From: Paraconiothyrium sp. Pb-2020
Lineage: Eukaryota; Ascomycota; Dothideomycetes; Pleosporales; Didymosphaeriaceae
Reading direction: 5' to 3'
DNA length: 64,000 nucleotides
Assembly: GCA_022419385.1 (NCBI GenBank)
Contig: JAJUBI010000002.1
Span: forward strand, 2,418,001 to 2,482,000
This document shows, one piece after another, positions 54,631 through 64,000 of the stretch. The notes beneath the pieces were generated by a model, which did no database searches, was not told the origin of the DNA, and saw nothing but the letters and a program-made list of their open reading frames with translations. How positions within the stretch are numbered: the first letter of the stretch is position 1; every line of letters starts with the position of its first letter. The translations under genes were made by a program, and so were the position numbers.

Positions 54631-56108
54631 ATGACAGCGTTTTTGTCAGAAACATATGTTGAGAAATGGCTCTCGAATTTCTCCAATGAGCCCCTCAGAT
54701 CTCCATCAATAATCGCACAACCGCTTACGCCGTCGTCGTTACGCTCGAGCCTTTTGATCCCCACCTTATCAGGCAAGCGGAAACGAAGCAGCAGCATGCC
54801 TGAGCCTCGATCGCAGAGCCCCCCGAAGCGCCAGAGAAGATTGCGTAGTGAAGAGGAAATATTCCCAGATCAGAGTGTTTCAGATGTAGGGGTCACCGAA
54901 TTGTCGGAAAGGACGAGACTGTCGCGACCGTCGCAATCTGGCGGATCGAGTCCGAAGCGTATCTTAAGCCCCGTTCGGGACCTTCTGAACGACTTACGCG
55001 TGTCGAAACCCTCTATACTTTGCGAGATTCCGTCCTCGGTGATACTCCCTGAACGTGCGGCGGCTCTGCAGCAGAGTCTCATGAACCGCCTAGAGGAGGG
55101 GCTGATTCCAGTCGGCTTAGAGGTATTGTAAAGCCAATCACATCCCAAGATTTGTAAGCAGCTAACTCATATCCCCTAGCCTTTGATTCTGGCCAAATAT
55201 TCATCCATAGCAATAAGCATCCCAACTGTTGCATACGACTACTCAGATACACGATCGGCGGACGAACTCAAAGCACTGTGGGACTCTGTCGAAGAAATAC
55301 TGAACGAGAGTAGGGACTGCGGAAGATATCAGCAAGACGAGAATGCTTGGTGCATAAAAGTAGTCTATCCTACCTTACGCCTTGCACTCAAGGGCAGTCA
55401 TTCTCTGAAAGTGGAGAGCGTGTAGGTCAAATCTCGCTGCCGTGCTGATACGTTGGCTGACTTACGCAGACAGACGCAAGCAATCAATCCCGAGGTGTTA
55501 CCAATTACGCCCAAGAATTATCGCGTCCAGAGGAAAGCAGACTACGCGTTCTCATTCCACCGCAATGCGCCGCAGGTCTCTGATATCTATGATCAACTCT
55601 ATCTGGCGGGTTTGGGTGACAGTATTAGTCAGACGACGGATGCAAACACAAAGCGGCTGGCTCTATTTTCTGGGATCGAGGTGAAACCAGAGAATGGCGG
55701 AAAAGACGAAGCTCTAGCACAGTTAGCGATTTGGCTGGCTGCGGGGCTGGAGACTGTCAAGAGACTTGGTGACAGAGGCCAGAAGTGGCAACCCTTGGGC
55801 GAAGATTTACCACCAGCGGTTGGATGGACAACTATCGGTCACGACTGGTATACATATATCGCTTTCAGGGCAAACCAGAGTGGGCGAGATAATTTTGTGA
55901 GTTTCACATAGAATGGTAGACAAGAACTTGCTAATAGCAATAGACCGTTGCTGGGCCGTGGAGAGTTGCCTCCGCCGACACGAGAGACGTATTTGGCGTA
56001 TTTAAAATTCTACGGTTGGTGAACAGGGCAGCACAGTTTGCTTCGAATGAGTACTGGCCATGGCTGGAAAAGGAAATCTTACAGCCTTGTCTTGGTATTA
56101 AGGGCTGA
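54631..56108 (+). CDS. PD-(D/E)XK nuclease-like domain protein (441 aa)
   Basis: Exons 54631-55122, 55180-55421, 55470-55896 and 55944-56108; introns of 57, 48 and 47 nt with gctaac, gctgac and gctaat branch sites, all in phase. The N-terminal 110 residues are disordered and basic (SGKRKRSSS, PPKRQRRLR, a likely nuclear signal). The C-terminal about 300 residues fit the fungal PD-(D/E)XK nuclease-like family: CIKVVYPTLRLAL, KADYAFSF (metal-binding Asp candidate), SGIEVKPENGGKDEALAQLAIW (Glu-x-Lys and following helix), then WTTIGHDWYTYIAF. In this family catalysis has not generally been shown, and many members are found in accessory regions. The reading gains the conserved order only when spliced as given. 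Confidence 0.8.
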
Positions 56109-57184
56109 GATCAATAAGTAGCATGATTTACAGTTCCCGTGTCTGAAGTGGATGTGTTCCTTCTCCTAAACAATGCAAGACCTTGTTCTTTATTTTCCTA
56201 CGACACATTTTATATTGCTATTTGTTAACAGATGCCGCCTTATGTGTTTGCTCATTGATGTCTTTGCGCGTCTGATGTTGGCTTATGTCATCATTAGCAC
56301 GGTCGTGTGTAGACCTTGGCCCTGCCGACGCGTCCATCGCCGAGTACGAACACCCAACTTACGCTCGACGCCTTGCTACAGTAGGCGGCACGACTTCACA
56401 AATCTCTCTAGCGAAGCGTTCTCTTCACGCACCATCCCGCTCGTAGGTGCGATCGTGACTGCTACGAATCCGTAGGCCAAGGGACGCAGAACGTTACTTC
56501 AAGGATAATATCAGGCAGTATCATTTAGTAACGAGGTAAGCCACCCTCCGAAAGCGTACATCGTTTACCTTTAGCAGCGACTAAGCCTTTCCAGCCATCA
56601 GCCTACATCACTCCGACGAAGGCCACCATCGTCAATGTAGACATTCCCAACACCCAGCCAGCCTTCAGATGCTTCTACACATCAAACATATCACCATCCT
56701 ATAACGTTACACAGCGCGCTCAGACATACACACGCCAACCTGGCTGTAAATCTTGAATTAGAATGGGCCATACTGCACAAGCTCAGGGCTATACTGGCAA
56801 GATGTGATCCACACATAAGCCGAAACGAGTTGTTCTTCGTTTCAGTGTTCAATACGAGCGTGAAGAAGCGGCTATAAACGAACAATTCTTTGCGCAGCAC
56901 GGCCCTGAACCTCCAAATAAGGACTTCTTTTCTCACTTAATGGCCCCTAACGAATCTTCCAAGATGCACATCGTTCTGGATATCAACTGCAATTCACACC
57001 CGACTATCGATAGCCTACGAAGTCTTCAAAGTAAGAAAGAACGGCAATTTTTATGTCTCTATCTCTCCCGGAAAATCGAGCTAAGTAATGAGTCAGTAAA
57101 TTTGAAAAATTAGATGCTGCTGCATGTCAATATGCTCGCAAGCGCTGCGAATTGATTGGGGTCAAATGGGGCACCCACCGATCT
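56109..57184. other. Intergenic, no supported gene
   Basis: About 1.1 kb with only short competing frames. A plus frame at 56173-56475 has a hydrophobic start but no other support. Confidence 0.45.
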
Positions 57185-57418
57185 CTAGTCTGAGGAGTTG
57201 GATGGTGTTCGTGCATTGCAAATAGGACACTCTCCAGCTACATTTGTATCTTGAACATCAAGTGATAAAGGTAAGTCCCGTTGCTGTCCACTTGCAGGCA
57301 CGCAGAGTTGTTGGTTTGGGCATGCTAGCGCTGGTGCACGCCGTAGGTAGTCACCTCGTACTTCATGATTAGGATTGCGGCGACAGCTAGCATACGTTTT
57401 AACCTGCATTTCGCACAT
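57185..57418 (-). CDS. Possible small Cys-containing protein (77 aa)
   Basis: A frame beginning MCEMQVKTYASCRRNP with later Cys in ACPNQQLC and ECPICNA. The spacing of Cys and an early MC start are common among small fungal proteins of unknown function that have a Cys/His knuckle. An alternative Met lies upstream. Weak support. Confidence 0.35.
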   Translation of the reverse strand: MCEMQVKTYASCRRNPNHEVRGDYLRRAPALACPNQQLCVPASGQQRDLPLSLDVQDTNVAGECPICNARTPSNSSD

Positions 57419-57889
57419 TGGTCTAAGTAGAGTCGGATAGGGAGAAGTAAGAAAATATGCTACGCAACGCGGTGAGATCGCAAATGAACGGGACCGCGAT
57501 ATTAGCGAGGTGCTGACGTGGCCGCCGAGACTAATGCGAACGCTGCTAACACCATTCATAAATTACATGGAATTTGATTACATAGCGCTGGTCAGCTGTT
57601 AGACTAGCTTCATCGGGAACGCGCTTTCTCCAAGGGCCCCCGACCGGGGTGGCGATCTTGCATGAATGCGCGCGTAGTAGCGGCCATCAAGCCCCTAATT
57701 ACTTCCTACTATGATTGTAGGTCTCTTGTGCTTGCGAATTAGCGACGACATCTTGACAAGACATCGGACGGACTAAGGGGCTGCAACAGCGCAGCTGCTC
57801 AAATGGGCAGCTACGGCGTTAGCCACATGGCGACGACCCTGGCCATGTTCTATTATTTCCTGGTCTGGGGACTAAAGCGTCTAGGGGAA
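57419..57889. other. Intergenic, no supported gene
   Basis: Nothing recognised. Confidence 0.45.
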
Positions 57890-58828
57890 CTAGATATGCG
57901 TTATGTTATTATGGTCTAACACAATATCCAGCATAACATGCCAGTATAGCCTATCAAACAAGCAACGCTCAGAGCGGGCTAGCTCTTGCAGCCCACCAGC
58001 TGTCTTTACAACAGATCCATCAAAATTAGGAAGCGTGTTCATGTTTCGATGTATATGATTCACCATGTGCTCTTTCATTCGAAAGCAATCATCAGAGAGG
58101 TGTTCTTCTAATAGATTGAAGAAGTCTTTTGCCAATGGAGACGGATGGGATAGTTTCCCTAGGTCGAAATGCAGTCCCTGAAGATCTGGTAATCGAAGCC
58201 GGCTCCAGGTACGCCACAGGTCCTCGATGTAGGGTACATCATCGCTGATCAAGAACAAGAGGCTAGCACCATGGCAATCAGGGTTACAGAGTTGTATCCC
58301 AGCCACTAGTATATGATGTTAGTATGGGAATAAATTGTTTCAAGTAAACTTACTAGGTGCAATATTAAGCCTGGTTCCACGATAGAACGTTTGTGAAGCT
58401 ATCTTAATACGACCGTCATATATCAAACAGTCTATATCGCGGTTCGAAGGTACGTGAAGCTGTACCGTGTTGGGTGGAAGGTTGACAATCCCCCAGCGAA
58501 GCCCGCCCCCTGCGCCAAGCTGGACGTAGCCTGGGCTGTTCGCGTCTTGGTACCAACGGCGTACAGTATGGTTCCACGAATACACTGTGACTTCTTCTAT
58601 AAGTGTCTAGCATGAGTGTAGGAAATAGCGACTATACCCTGATTTTGGTACCATTCTTCTTCAACGCCTCCCATTTCCAGACAAAATCGGGCGACAAGAT
58701 GTTTCGCTGACAAGAATCAAGTGGCCAGATCAAGTTATATAATCCCCTGTAAATAGAACAGGCGATCAAGACATGACCCCGCTTCGCCGACAGCCAATTA
58801 GTGGAAGGCAACAGCCAGCTCACTGACT
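57890..58828 (-). CDS. Unknown protein, 5' end uncertain
   Basis: The last two exons are well supported: 58606-58354 and 58305-57890 join over a 48-nt intron in phase. They encode RRWYQDANSPGYVQLG, IDCLIYDGRIKIASQTFYRGTRLN and then LCNPDCHGASLLFLISDD. An upstream frame 58828-58638 (GHVLIACSIYRGLYNLIWPLD, FVWKWEALKKNG) clearly belongs to the same protein. Yet the gap between them is only 31 nt (GTATAG...GCTAG), shorter than any other intron here, so either the splice differs or a small deletion has shifted the frame. No start codon is visible before the divergent gene at 58885. Possibly a 5'-truncated gene. Confidence 0.55.
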
Positions 58829-58884
58829 ATGCAGGCAAGCATATATTAGACGGTCTAGACGTTTGTCGTTGCGCAAATTACACA

Positions 58885-59629
58885 ATGTCTACCAACACAG
58901 TAGATGTTTGCGATTCTGAAGGCTGCTCCGAACTCAACTGCTCCGAAACTGGCTGCTTCGAATTCGACTACTGTGGCTCCTCCGGAAACGACTGCTCCGG
59001 AGACGACTGTTCACATTTTGAGGAGCAGTATACAGCACAGGGAGCCTCAAAGCATTACGGTCCTGTGATTAACCGCCCTAGGGAGAATGGGACCATCATT
59101 GGTCTCCGCTCGAACTCTCCAGGTCACGACCATGGCTTACGAAGTACGCTTGCACTATATTTTGAGCCTTGAAAATACTGATCCCCCATAGTGCCTAACG
59201 GTTGTGGTCTGACGACTGAGAACCTTCGTAAACTTGACGACAGTACCGGAACCGAATCGCCACTCAATCCTTCTATTGTGACAGATAACACCCACTAAGA
59301 GCACATTGAAACCGCATGTTGATCCCGAATTGATCGGAGACATGGTCGTCACAAGGCCTGGCCTTCTTATGGCCAAGCACTCCGCACGGATGTTGTGCGA
59401 ACGTTTGGAGGAACATATAGTACACAATGATGGAGTGCTTAAAAGTCTGGAGGTAACCTTTGAGCAACAATTGATATGCGCCTTCAATAATGGATATTCT
59501 GTGGGATACAGCATCGCATTTTTCGAGGGATGGTTGCAAGCGGAGGCATATTATAAGGGCCTTGCGCAGAGTCCACGCAACGACGTCACGGACAACGATG
59601 TAGATATGGTCACCCCTAGAGATTCGTAA
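58885..59629 (+). CDS. Cys-rich acidic protein, exon structure partly unresolved
   Basis: The first exon starts MSTNTVDVCDSEGC and carries nine Cys in about 40 residues with many Glu/Asp/Ser (CSELNC, ETGCFEFDYC, NDCSGDDC). A phase-consistent intron (GTACGC donor near 59142, CCATAG acceptor near 59190) leads to PNGCGLTTENLRKLDD. A separate downstream frame (LLMAKHSARMLCERLEEHIV to 59629) is helical and protein-like and could be a third exon, but no clean splice joins it. No signal peptide. Function unknown. It is divergent to the 57890-58828 gene with almost no spacer. Confidence 0.5.
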
Positions 59630-59770
59630 ATTGCGTCGCCGAGATTTAAGAAGTGTTCATTGTGCCATGTCAGTATGCTATTTCCCGCGCCCTTTGTGAT
59701 CGTCGGTGTGACATACAATTCTGCAGGCATGGAGGTAATACAAAAAGTTTAGTCCCTCATTTTAGCTAAC

Positions 59771-59790
59771 TTATAAAGTGCTATATAAGG
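59771..59790 (+). promoter_or_regulatory. TATA elements of the secreted-protein gene
   Basis: ttataaag and ctatataagg lie 32-51 bp upstream of the ATG at 59822, a compact core promoter. Confidence 0.5.
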
Positions 59791-59821
59791 CGTACTTAGT
59801 TATTCTACGAGTCACACAACC

Positions 59822-60299
59822 ATGTCAGTATCTTACTGGGTTGCTAGTCTTTTAACGCTCCCAGCACTTGCAGATCTTAACTTCACGCTTCAAAATCACA
59901 GAGTAACGCAGGAATGCATTCCAAAGGTGAGGATTCCCTTATGTTTGAAGATATTTGCTAACATCCTAGATATCATTCTGCCATGAGGAAGGATGGCGAT
60001 ATTGTGCGCCTGAGCTCTCATCTGCCATAAACACATGCCTCCCTGCTGATAACATGAACAATATTTCATCTATCGCTATTGACCTTGGGTTATGCTGTCA
60101 CTTTTATGAGTATGTATGGTCAATGGTATTATTACGTGGCCACGCAATGCTAAACGGTCTGGCTAGTGATAAGTATTGTAATACATCACAGTGGGGAGAT
60201 TTTTGGTACCCAGGGCTTGGCTTTACAGGGGAAGACTGGCCTAAAACAGTTGGAAGTTACCAATGCACCGCAAGCACGTGGCAATGCCCAGATCCCTGA
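59822..60299 (+). CDS. Small secreted cysteine-rich protein (125 aa), candidate effector
   Basis: Exons 59822-59926, 59970-60109 and 60167-60299; introns of 43 and 57 nt in phase. The N terminus is a textbook signal peptide: a hydrophobic stretch WVASLLTLPALA with an ALA|D cleavage site, so the mature protein is about 107 aa. It has nine Cys (including a CC pair) and one possible N-glycosylation site shortly after cleavage. The second intron is 57 nt, divisible by three and free of stops, so its retention would add 19 hydrophobic residues in frame. No domain is recognised. Size, Cys content, secretion and a repeat-rich neighbourhood fit a candidate effector, but no activity is implied by the sequence. 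Confidence 0.75.
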
Positions 60300-60635
60300 G
60301 CGAGTGCGACATGCTTACGTTAGTTAGATAGTTTATATATTATTTTAGGTAACGGCTGTATCGTGTAAGATGTTCCAACACTTGTAAAGGCCACTGACCA
60401 CAAAAGTAGTGTAACTTAACCCTCTTAACTAGAACCTTCGCCTTCTCCAACGCGTGTTAAACCAGGAGGTTTCCAGAAGCAATACTTGGGTCTGTATACG
60501 GGTCTGTATTCTAGCTCTGGCTCTCCAGCTCGTCATTTCGATCCTGCCTAGCTGGACAGCGATAGTTATAGTACCCGGAGCGTTGAAACACAATTGATTA
60601 TTCGTCGACCCGCTTCACGTTGTTGAAGGGGTAAA

Positions 60636-60773
60636 GTCTATCACTGTACGGCGAAAACCACTGTGGGCCGAGAACAACCAATTAGATGATGAGAGTTGCT
60701 GATTGATCCGTCATCCTTGTCTTCTTATTGGTCGTTTCCGGCCCACAGTGGTTTTCGCCGTACAGTGACAGAC
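60636..60773. mobile_element. MITE-like element with 47-bp terminal inverted repeats
   Basis: Left arm 60636-60682 and right arm 60727-60773 are inverted copies (gtctatcactgtacggcg...) with only about four differences, separated by 44 bp. Total 138 bp, no coding capacity. The length and near-perfect arms fit a miniature inverted-repeat element. I could not define a target-site duplication with confidence. Confidence 0.75.
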
Positions 60774-61640
60774 GTTAATTAGAGCGAAAGACGTGGGATG
60801 AATTCGCAACAGCAGGATCGACATGCAGCACGTGACCTCATCCACGTTTAGGGTCCAGTTTGCAGCCTCCTCACGTGCGTCATAAGCTACCTAGTAACGT
60901 CAGTCACTGCGTAGCGAGACACACTGTGTGCCGAGACGCTTTTGCTTTCGGACCTCCGCACTCTTCGCCCTGCGCCTATATATACCCATACTGAATGCAT
61001 ATTAAATCTGTAACTGTTGTTCTCTCACTTTATCAGCGTCTGATAAAAGAAAGCGCAGCGTTGCTTGCTGCAGTAATTATTCTGTTAATGCCGTCTATTA
61101 ACCCTCTGTTAATAACCCCCTGCTCTAGTGCGATATATAAGTCGAGTTGCGTATCTAAAGGGCTAGAAAGAAAGCTAGAATATCAAAGATTAAGATTGCA
61201 GGCTCTAAAGGTTAGTTAGAGGTTTAAAGTGTTTTTTCCGGCAGTTTCTCCGGGCGCACAACAAGATCGTCAAAACCCCTCTAACTAGGTGTAATAATTT
61301 AACCCCTTTTAGTGTACAGTAGCGTGCTTAGATGTCTCTGTAGCTGTGGCGTATAATGGCGGGTATCTAGAAGTGTCGAAGACAGCTACGGCCCTATGTT
61401 TCGCACTACTACCTAGAGATGTAGAACTGGTGTGACGTAATTTGGGTATTAAATACGTAACAGAAATTGATAATATGTCTTTATGTTTAAAGCAACAATC
61501 CATAGCAATAATCTATAATACTCTTGTGTGGAATCATACCTATCGAAGCCTCTACTACCTATATCTCTAATTGCTTTAGTTCCCTTAACTTCTCCAATCC
61601 CTCTGCTTCCCATTGTTTCAAGGCTCTTAATAAAGATAGA
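60774..61640. other. Intergenic with possible transposase 3' remnant
   Basis: A plus-strand frame ends with ERKLEYQRLRLQALK (61150-61215), resembling the charged C-terminal tail of fungal pogo-type transposases, but no DDE domain is present. On the minus strand 61560-61640 reads as a charged helix. Neither is a supported gene. Confidence 0.35.
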
Positions 61641-62974
61641 AGGTTAGAATGTTTATCTCTAAGCATATATTAACATAGCTGTACACTTTGCCTTAGTAAA
61701 TCTATAGCCTCTGCACTCTAACCTTATACTTTCTACGTAAAGGCCAGATTGGCCATACTAGTTAGCGTATTAGAATACTTATTGCTAAGCACTCTCTTTG
61801 TTGTCTCTATTACTTACACCTCTAGCTCTTCTACTTCTTTCTATCGCCCTTGGTTCCTGTACGTTAATACCAGGTTGGCTATACTGGTTAGCGTAGAAGG
61901 ATACTTATTACTAAGCACTCTCTTTATTATCTCTATTACTTACACCTCTAGCTCTTCTACTTCTTTCTATCGCCCTTAGTTCTAGTACGTTAACGCTAGG
62001 TTAGCTATGCTAGTCAGCGTAGAAGGATGCTTATTGCTAAGCACTCTCTTCCTTATCTTTATTACTTATACCTCTAGCTCTTCTGCTTCTTTCCATCGCC
62101 CTTAGTTCTAGTACGTTGACGCTAGGTTAGCCATGCTGGTTAGTATATTAGGATACTTATCGCTAAGCACTCTCTTTCTTATCTTTATTACTTATACCTC
62201 TAGCTCTTCTACTTCTTTCTATTGCCCTTACTTCCTATACGTCGACGCCAGGTTTACTATGCTGGTTAGTGTAGAAGAATACTTATTACTAAGCACTCTC
62301 TTCCTTATCTCTATTACTTATACCTCCAGCTCTTCTGCTTCTTTCCATCGCCCTTAGTTCCAGTACGTTGACGCTAGGTTAGCCATACTAGTTAGCGTAG
62401 AAGAATACTTATTATTAAGCACTCTCTTTATTATCTCTATTACTTACACCTTTAGCTCTTCCACTTCTTTCTATTGCCCTTAGTTCCTGTACGTCAACGC
62501 CAGGTTAGCTATACTAGTTAGCATGTTAGAATACTTATCGCCAAGCACTCTCTTTATTGTCTCTATTACTTATACCTCCAGCTCTTCCACTTCTTTCCAT
62601 TGCCCTTAGTTTCTGTATGTTGACGCTAGGTTAGCTATACTAGTTAGTGTATTAGAATACTTATTGCCAAGCACTCTCTTTATTGTCTCTATTACTTATA
62701 CCTCTAGCTCTTCTACTTCTTTCTATCGCCCTTAGTTCCTGTACGTTGACACTAGGTTTGCTATACTAGTCAGCGTAGAAGGATACTTATTGCTAAGCAC
62801 TCTCTTTATTGTCTCTATTACTTACACTTCTAGCTCTTCTACTTCTTTCTATCGCCCTTGGTTCTAGTACGTTGATGCTAGGTTAGCTATGCTAGTTAGC
62901 GTAAAAGGATGCTTATTACCAAGTACTCTCTTTCTTGTCTCTATTACTTACACCTCTAGCTCTTCTACTTCTTT
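61641..62974 (-). repeat. Degenerated TPR array: 126-bp units with RIP-type stops
   Basis: About eleven tandem units with a constant 126-bp period; the marker ctaagcactctc recurs at 61785, 61911, 62037, 62163, 62289 and so on to 63045. Each unit encodes one 42-residue kinesin-light-chain-type TPR on the minus strand, continuing the NLR gene. Frame length is perfectly kept, but codons are hit by C-to-T/G-to-A changes. Trp in the GRW motif is TAG in several units (plus-strand tctatcgccc), and in others Gln before it is TAA. The array therefore no longer codes beyond 62975. Confidence 0.85.
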
Positions 62975-64000
62975 CTATCGCCCTTGCTTTCTGTACGTCG
63001 ACGCCAGGTTTGCTATACTGGTTAGTGTAGAAGGATGCTCGTTGCTAAGCACTCTCTTCCTCGTCTCTATTACTTGCACCTCCAGCTCTTCCGCCTCCTT
63101 ATACCGTCCGTCACTAGAAAGGGTCCTAGTACACTTCGATGTAAGACTTAATCTCTCATCATCCCTACTATCCTGACTATCATCCTCACAATCATAATCA
63201 TAATCATCAGTCGCACAAGGTGACAGGGCATACTGAGCATGCGGAAGCAGCCGTCTCCACTTACTTCTGTTACTGTGATCATCGTCTGGGTATACCCGGA
63301 GTAGCTGTGTTATAGTGCGCCGAGTCCACTGTCTAAGCCGCCCCCGCACTTGCAGCCGCTTGCGTAGAGCTTGATGGACTAATCGATGGACATCGAATGC
63401 AGACTCAGCAGGTCGCCGGGTGACGAGTGCGTACTTGTCAAGTAACCTGACAGCATCTTCTCTTGCTTGCGGCGATGCTGCCTCTAGAAGATCGAGCGAG
63501 ATGTCCTTTCGATCTACGCATGCAGCAACAAAGAGGTAGTCTGCTGCGACCGCATTGCTATGGCGGACCTGGCTCATGGAGAGAGACAGTGTAGCAGCTA
63601 CGGTCTTTCTCAGACCAGATTCCTGCTGCTCGCCTTCAAACAAGTCATCGCTGTGCTTAAGAGCTGCTTCTTTGTGCTGGTCTAGCTGTGCTTGGTACTG
63701 CTGTACTGTCAGACTACTAGCATTCATGTGCGCTGCTGCATGCACGATTGCCATAGGCAGATATGACAGCTCTTCCAACAAATGCATGGTGTCCTGCTGC
63801 TCAGCATTTGAAGGCGGCGTTGTTAAGCGGTTTTGCAGCATACTCAGCGCCGTGTCTGGCGTTAGCTCGTGCAGCGCCGTGACGTTCTGTGGAGCAAGCG
63901 CCTCGGCTGTATCGTTCTCTGTTGTTGTAAGGATGACAGAACACAGCTTGGAGTGCGGCAGAAAGTCGGCCCAGTCTGCAGCGTGTGTCGTAGACAAGCC
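62975..64000 (-). CDS. STAND/NLR protein, 3' half (NB-ARC end, winged helix, first TPRs), prematurely stopped
   Basis: The frame runs in from beyond the right edge, so the N-terminal effector domain and P-loop lie outside the window. Visible in order: the RNBS-B-like strand SVILTTTEND, the GLPLA-type helix YLPMAIVHAAAHM, a winged-helix region (ADYLFVAACVDRKDISLDLLEAA), and the MHD-equivalent FDVHRLVHQALRKRL. A linker rich in Asp follows, then the start of the TPRs (GRYKEAEELEVQVIETRKRVL, HPSTLTSIANLA). Fungal NLRs of this kind act in heterokaryon incompatibility or immunity, oligomerising when the repeat domain senses a ligand. The stop at 62975 falls exactly where the next TPR should begin with Trp (TGG to TAG), leaving about one repeat. 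The gene is probably inactivated, though a truncated receptor could be made. Confidence 0.85.
   Translation of the reverse strand, partial: GLSTTHAADWADFLPHSKLCSVILTTTENDTAEALAPQNVTALHELTPDTALSMLQNRLTTPPSNAEQQDTMHLLEELSYLPMAIVHAAAHMNASSLTVQQYQAQLDQHKEAALKHSDDLFEGEQQESGLRKTVAATLSLSMSQVRHSNAVAADYLFVAACVDRKDISLDLLEAASPQAREDAVRLLDKYALVTRRPAESAFDVHRLVHQALRKRLQVRGRLRQWTRRTITQLLRVYPDDDHSNRSKWRRLLPHAQYALSPCATDDYDYDCEDDSQDSRDDERLSLTSKCTRTLSSDGRYKEAEELEVQVIETRKRVLSNEHPSTLTSIANLASTYRKQGR

Noticed and set aside
61641..63110. CRISPR-like array because of regular spacing
   Set aside because: Units are contiguous 126-bp repeats encoding 42-residue TPRs in continuity with an NLR gene; no spacers, and the host is a fungus.
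1..64000. tRNA, rRNA or other RNA genes
   Set aside because: Scanning for T-loop-like GGTTCGA patterns gave only hits inside coding regions or without a cloverleaf; no rRNA sequence seen.

Overview
The window is nuclear DNA of a filamentous ascomycete (Pezizomycotina, perhaps a dothideomycete). The evidence is the intron style (43-57 nt, GTRAGT-type donors, CTAAC/CTGAC branch sites close to the acceptor), fungal gene families (Zn2Cys6 factor, PD-(D/E)XK nuclease-like protein, NB-ARC/TPR protein, folylpolyglutamate synthase) and two tracts with the signature of repeat-induced point mutation (RIP: C-to-T and G-to-A, Trp and Gln codons turned into stops). It is an accessory-type region: mostly lineage-specific genes, gene relics, minisatellites and transposon debris, with a few housekeeping-type genes (ubiquitin C-terminal hydrolase, folylpolyglutamate synthase).

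Layout. 1-10160 is a very AT-rich, gene-free block of RIP-destroyed LTR retrotransposons: one nearly complete Ty3/Gypsy chromovirus (1163-8041) next to pieces of a second LTR family, one piece inverted. At about 10160 composition changes abruptly and genes begin. 11.3-19.2 kb holds a chromodomain protein, a UCH-type deubiquitinase, a six-exon ankyrin protein, a Myb/SANT protein and a C2H2 protein. 19.3-28.2 kb holds a membrane-protein relic, three proteins of unknown function and a three-RRM RNA-binding protein. 28.4-35.7 kb holds an alpha/beta hydrolase, small genes, a truncated Zn2Cys6 factor, a frameshifted Ras-like GTPase and several minisatellites. 36.4-48.1 kb holds a C2H2 factor, a degenerate copy of the RRM gene, folylpolyglutamate synthase, a helical-repeat (TPR-like) protein, a multi-pass membrane protein, a kinase-like/JmjC relic and an orphan ORF. 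49.3-56.1 kb holds a JmjC protein, an orphan, a short minus-strand gene and a PD-(D/E)XK protein. 57-64 kb holds unknown genes, a small secreted Cys-rich protein, a MITE-like element, and at the right edge the 3' half of a STAND/NLR gene whose TPR array (126-bp units) has been cut off by RIP-type stop codons.

I rebuilt splice structures for most genes by requiring phase-consistent short introns. Lengths given are for these models and have not been tested against transcripts. No operons or RNA genes were recognised. Links between genes are mainly through shared repeats and duplicated fragments, not through a pathway: JmjC-gene fragments at 28.5 and 45.8 kb, a duplicated RRM gene, an 18-bp minisatellite at 35.5 and 46.8 kb in opposite orientation, and heptamer arrays at 28.4, 32.1 and 44.3 kb.
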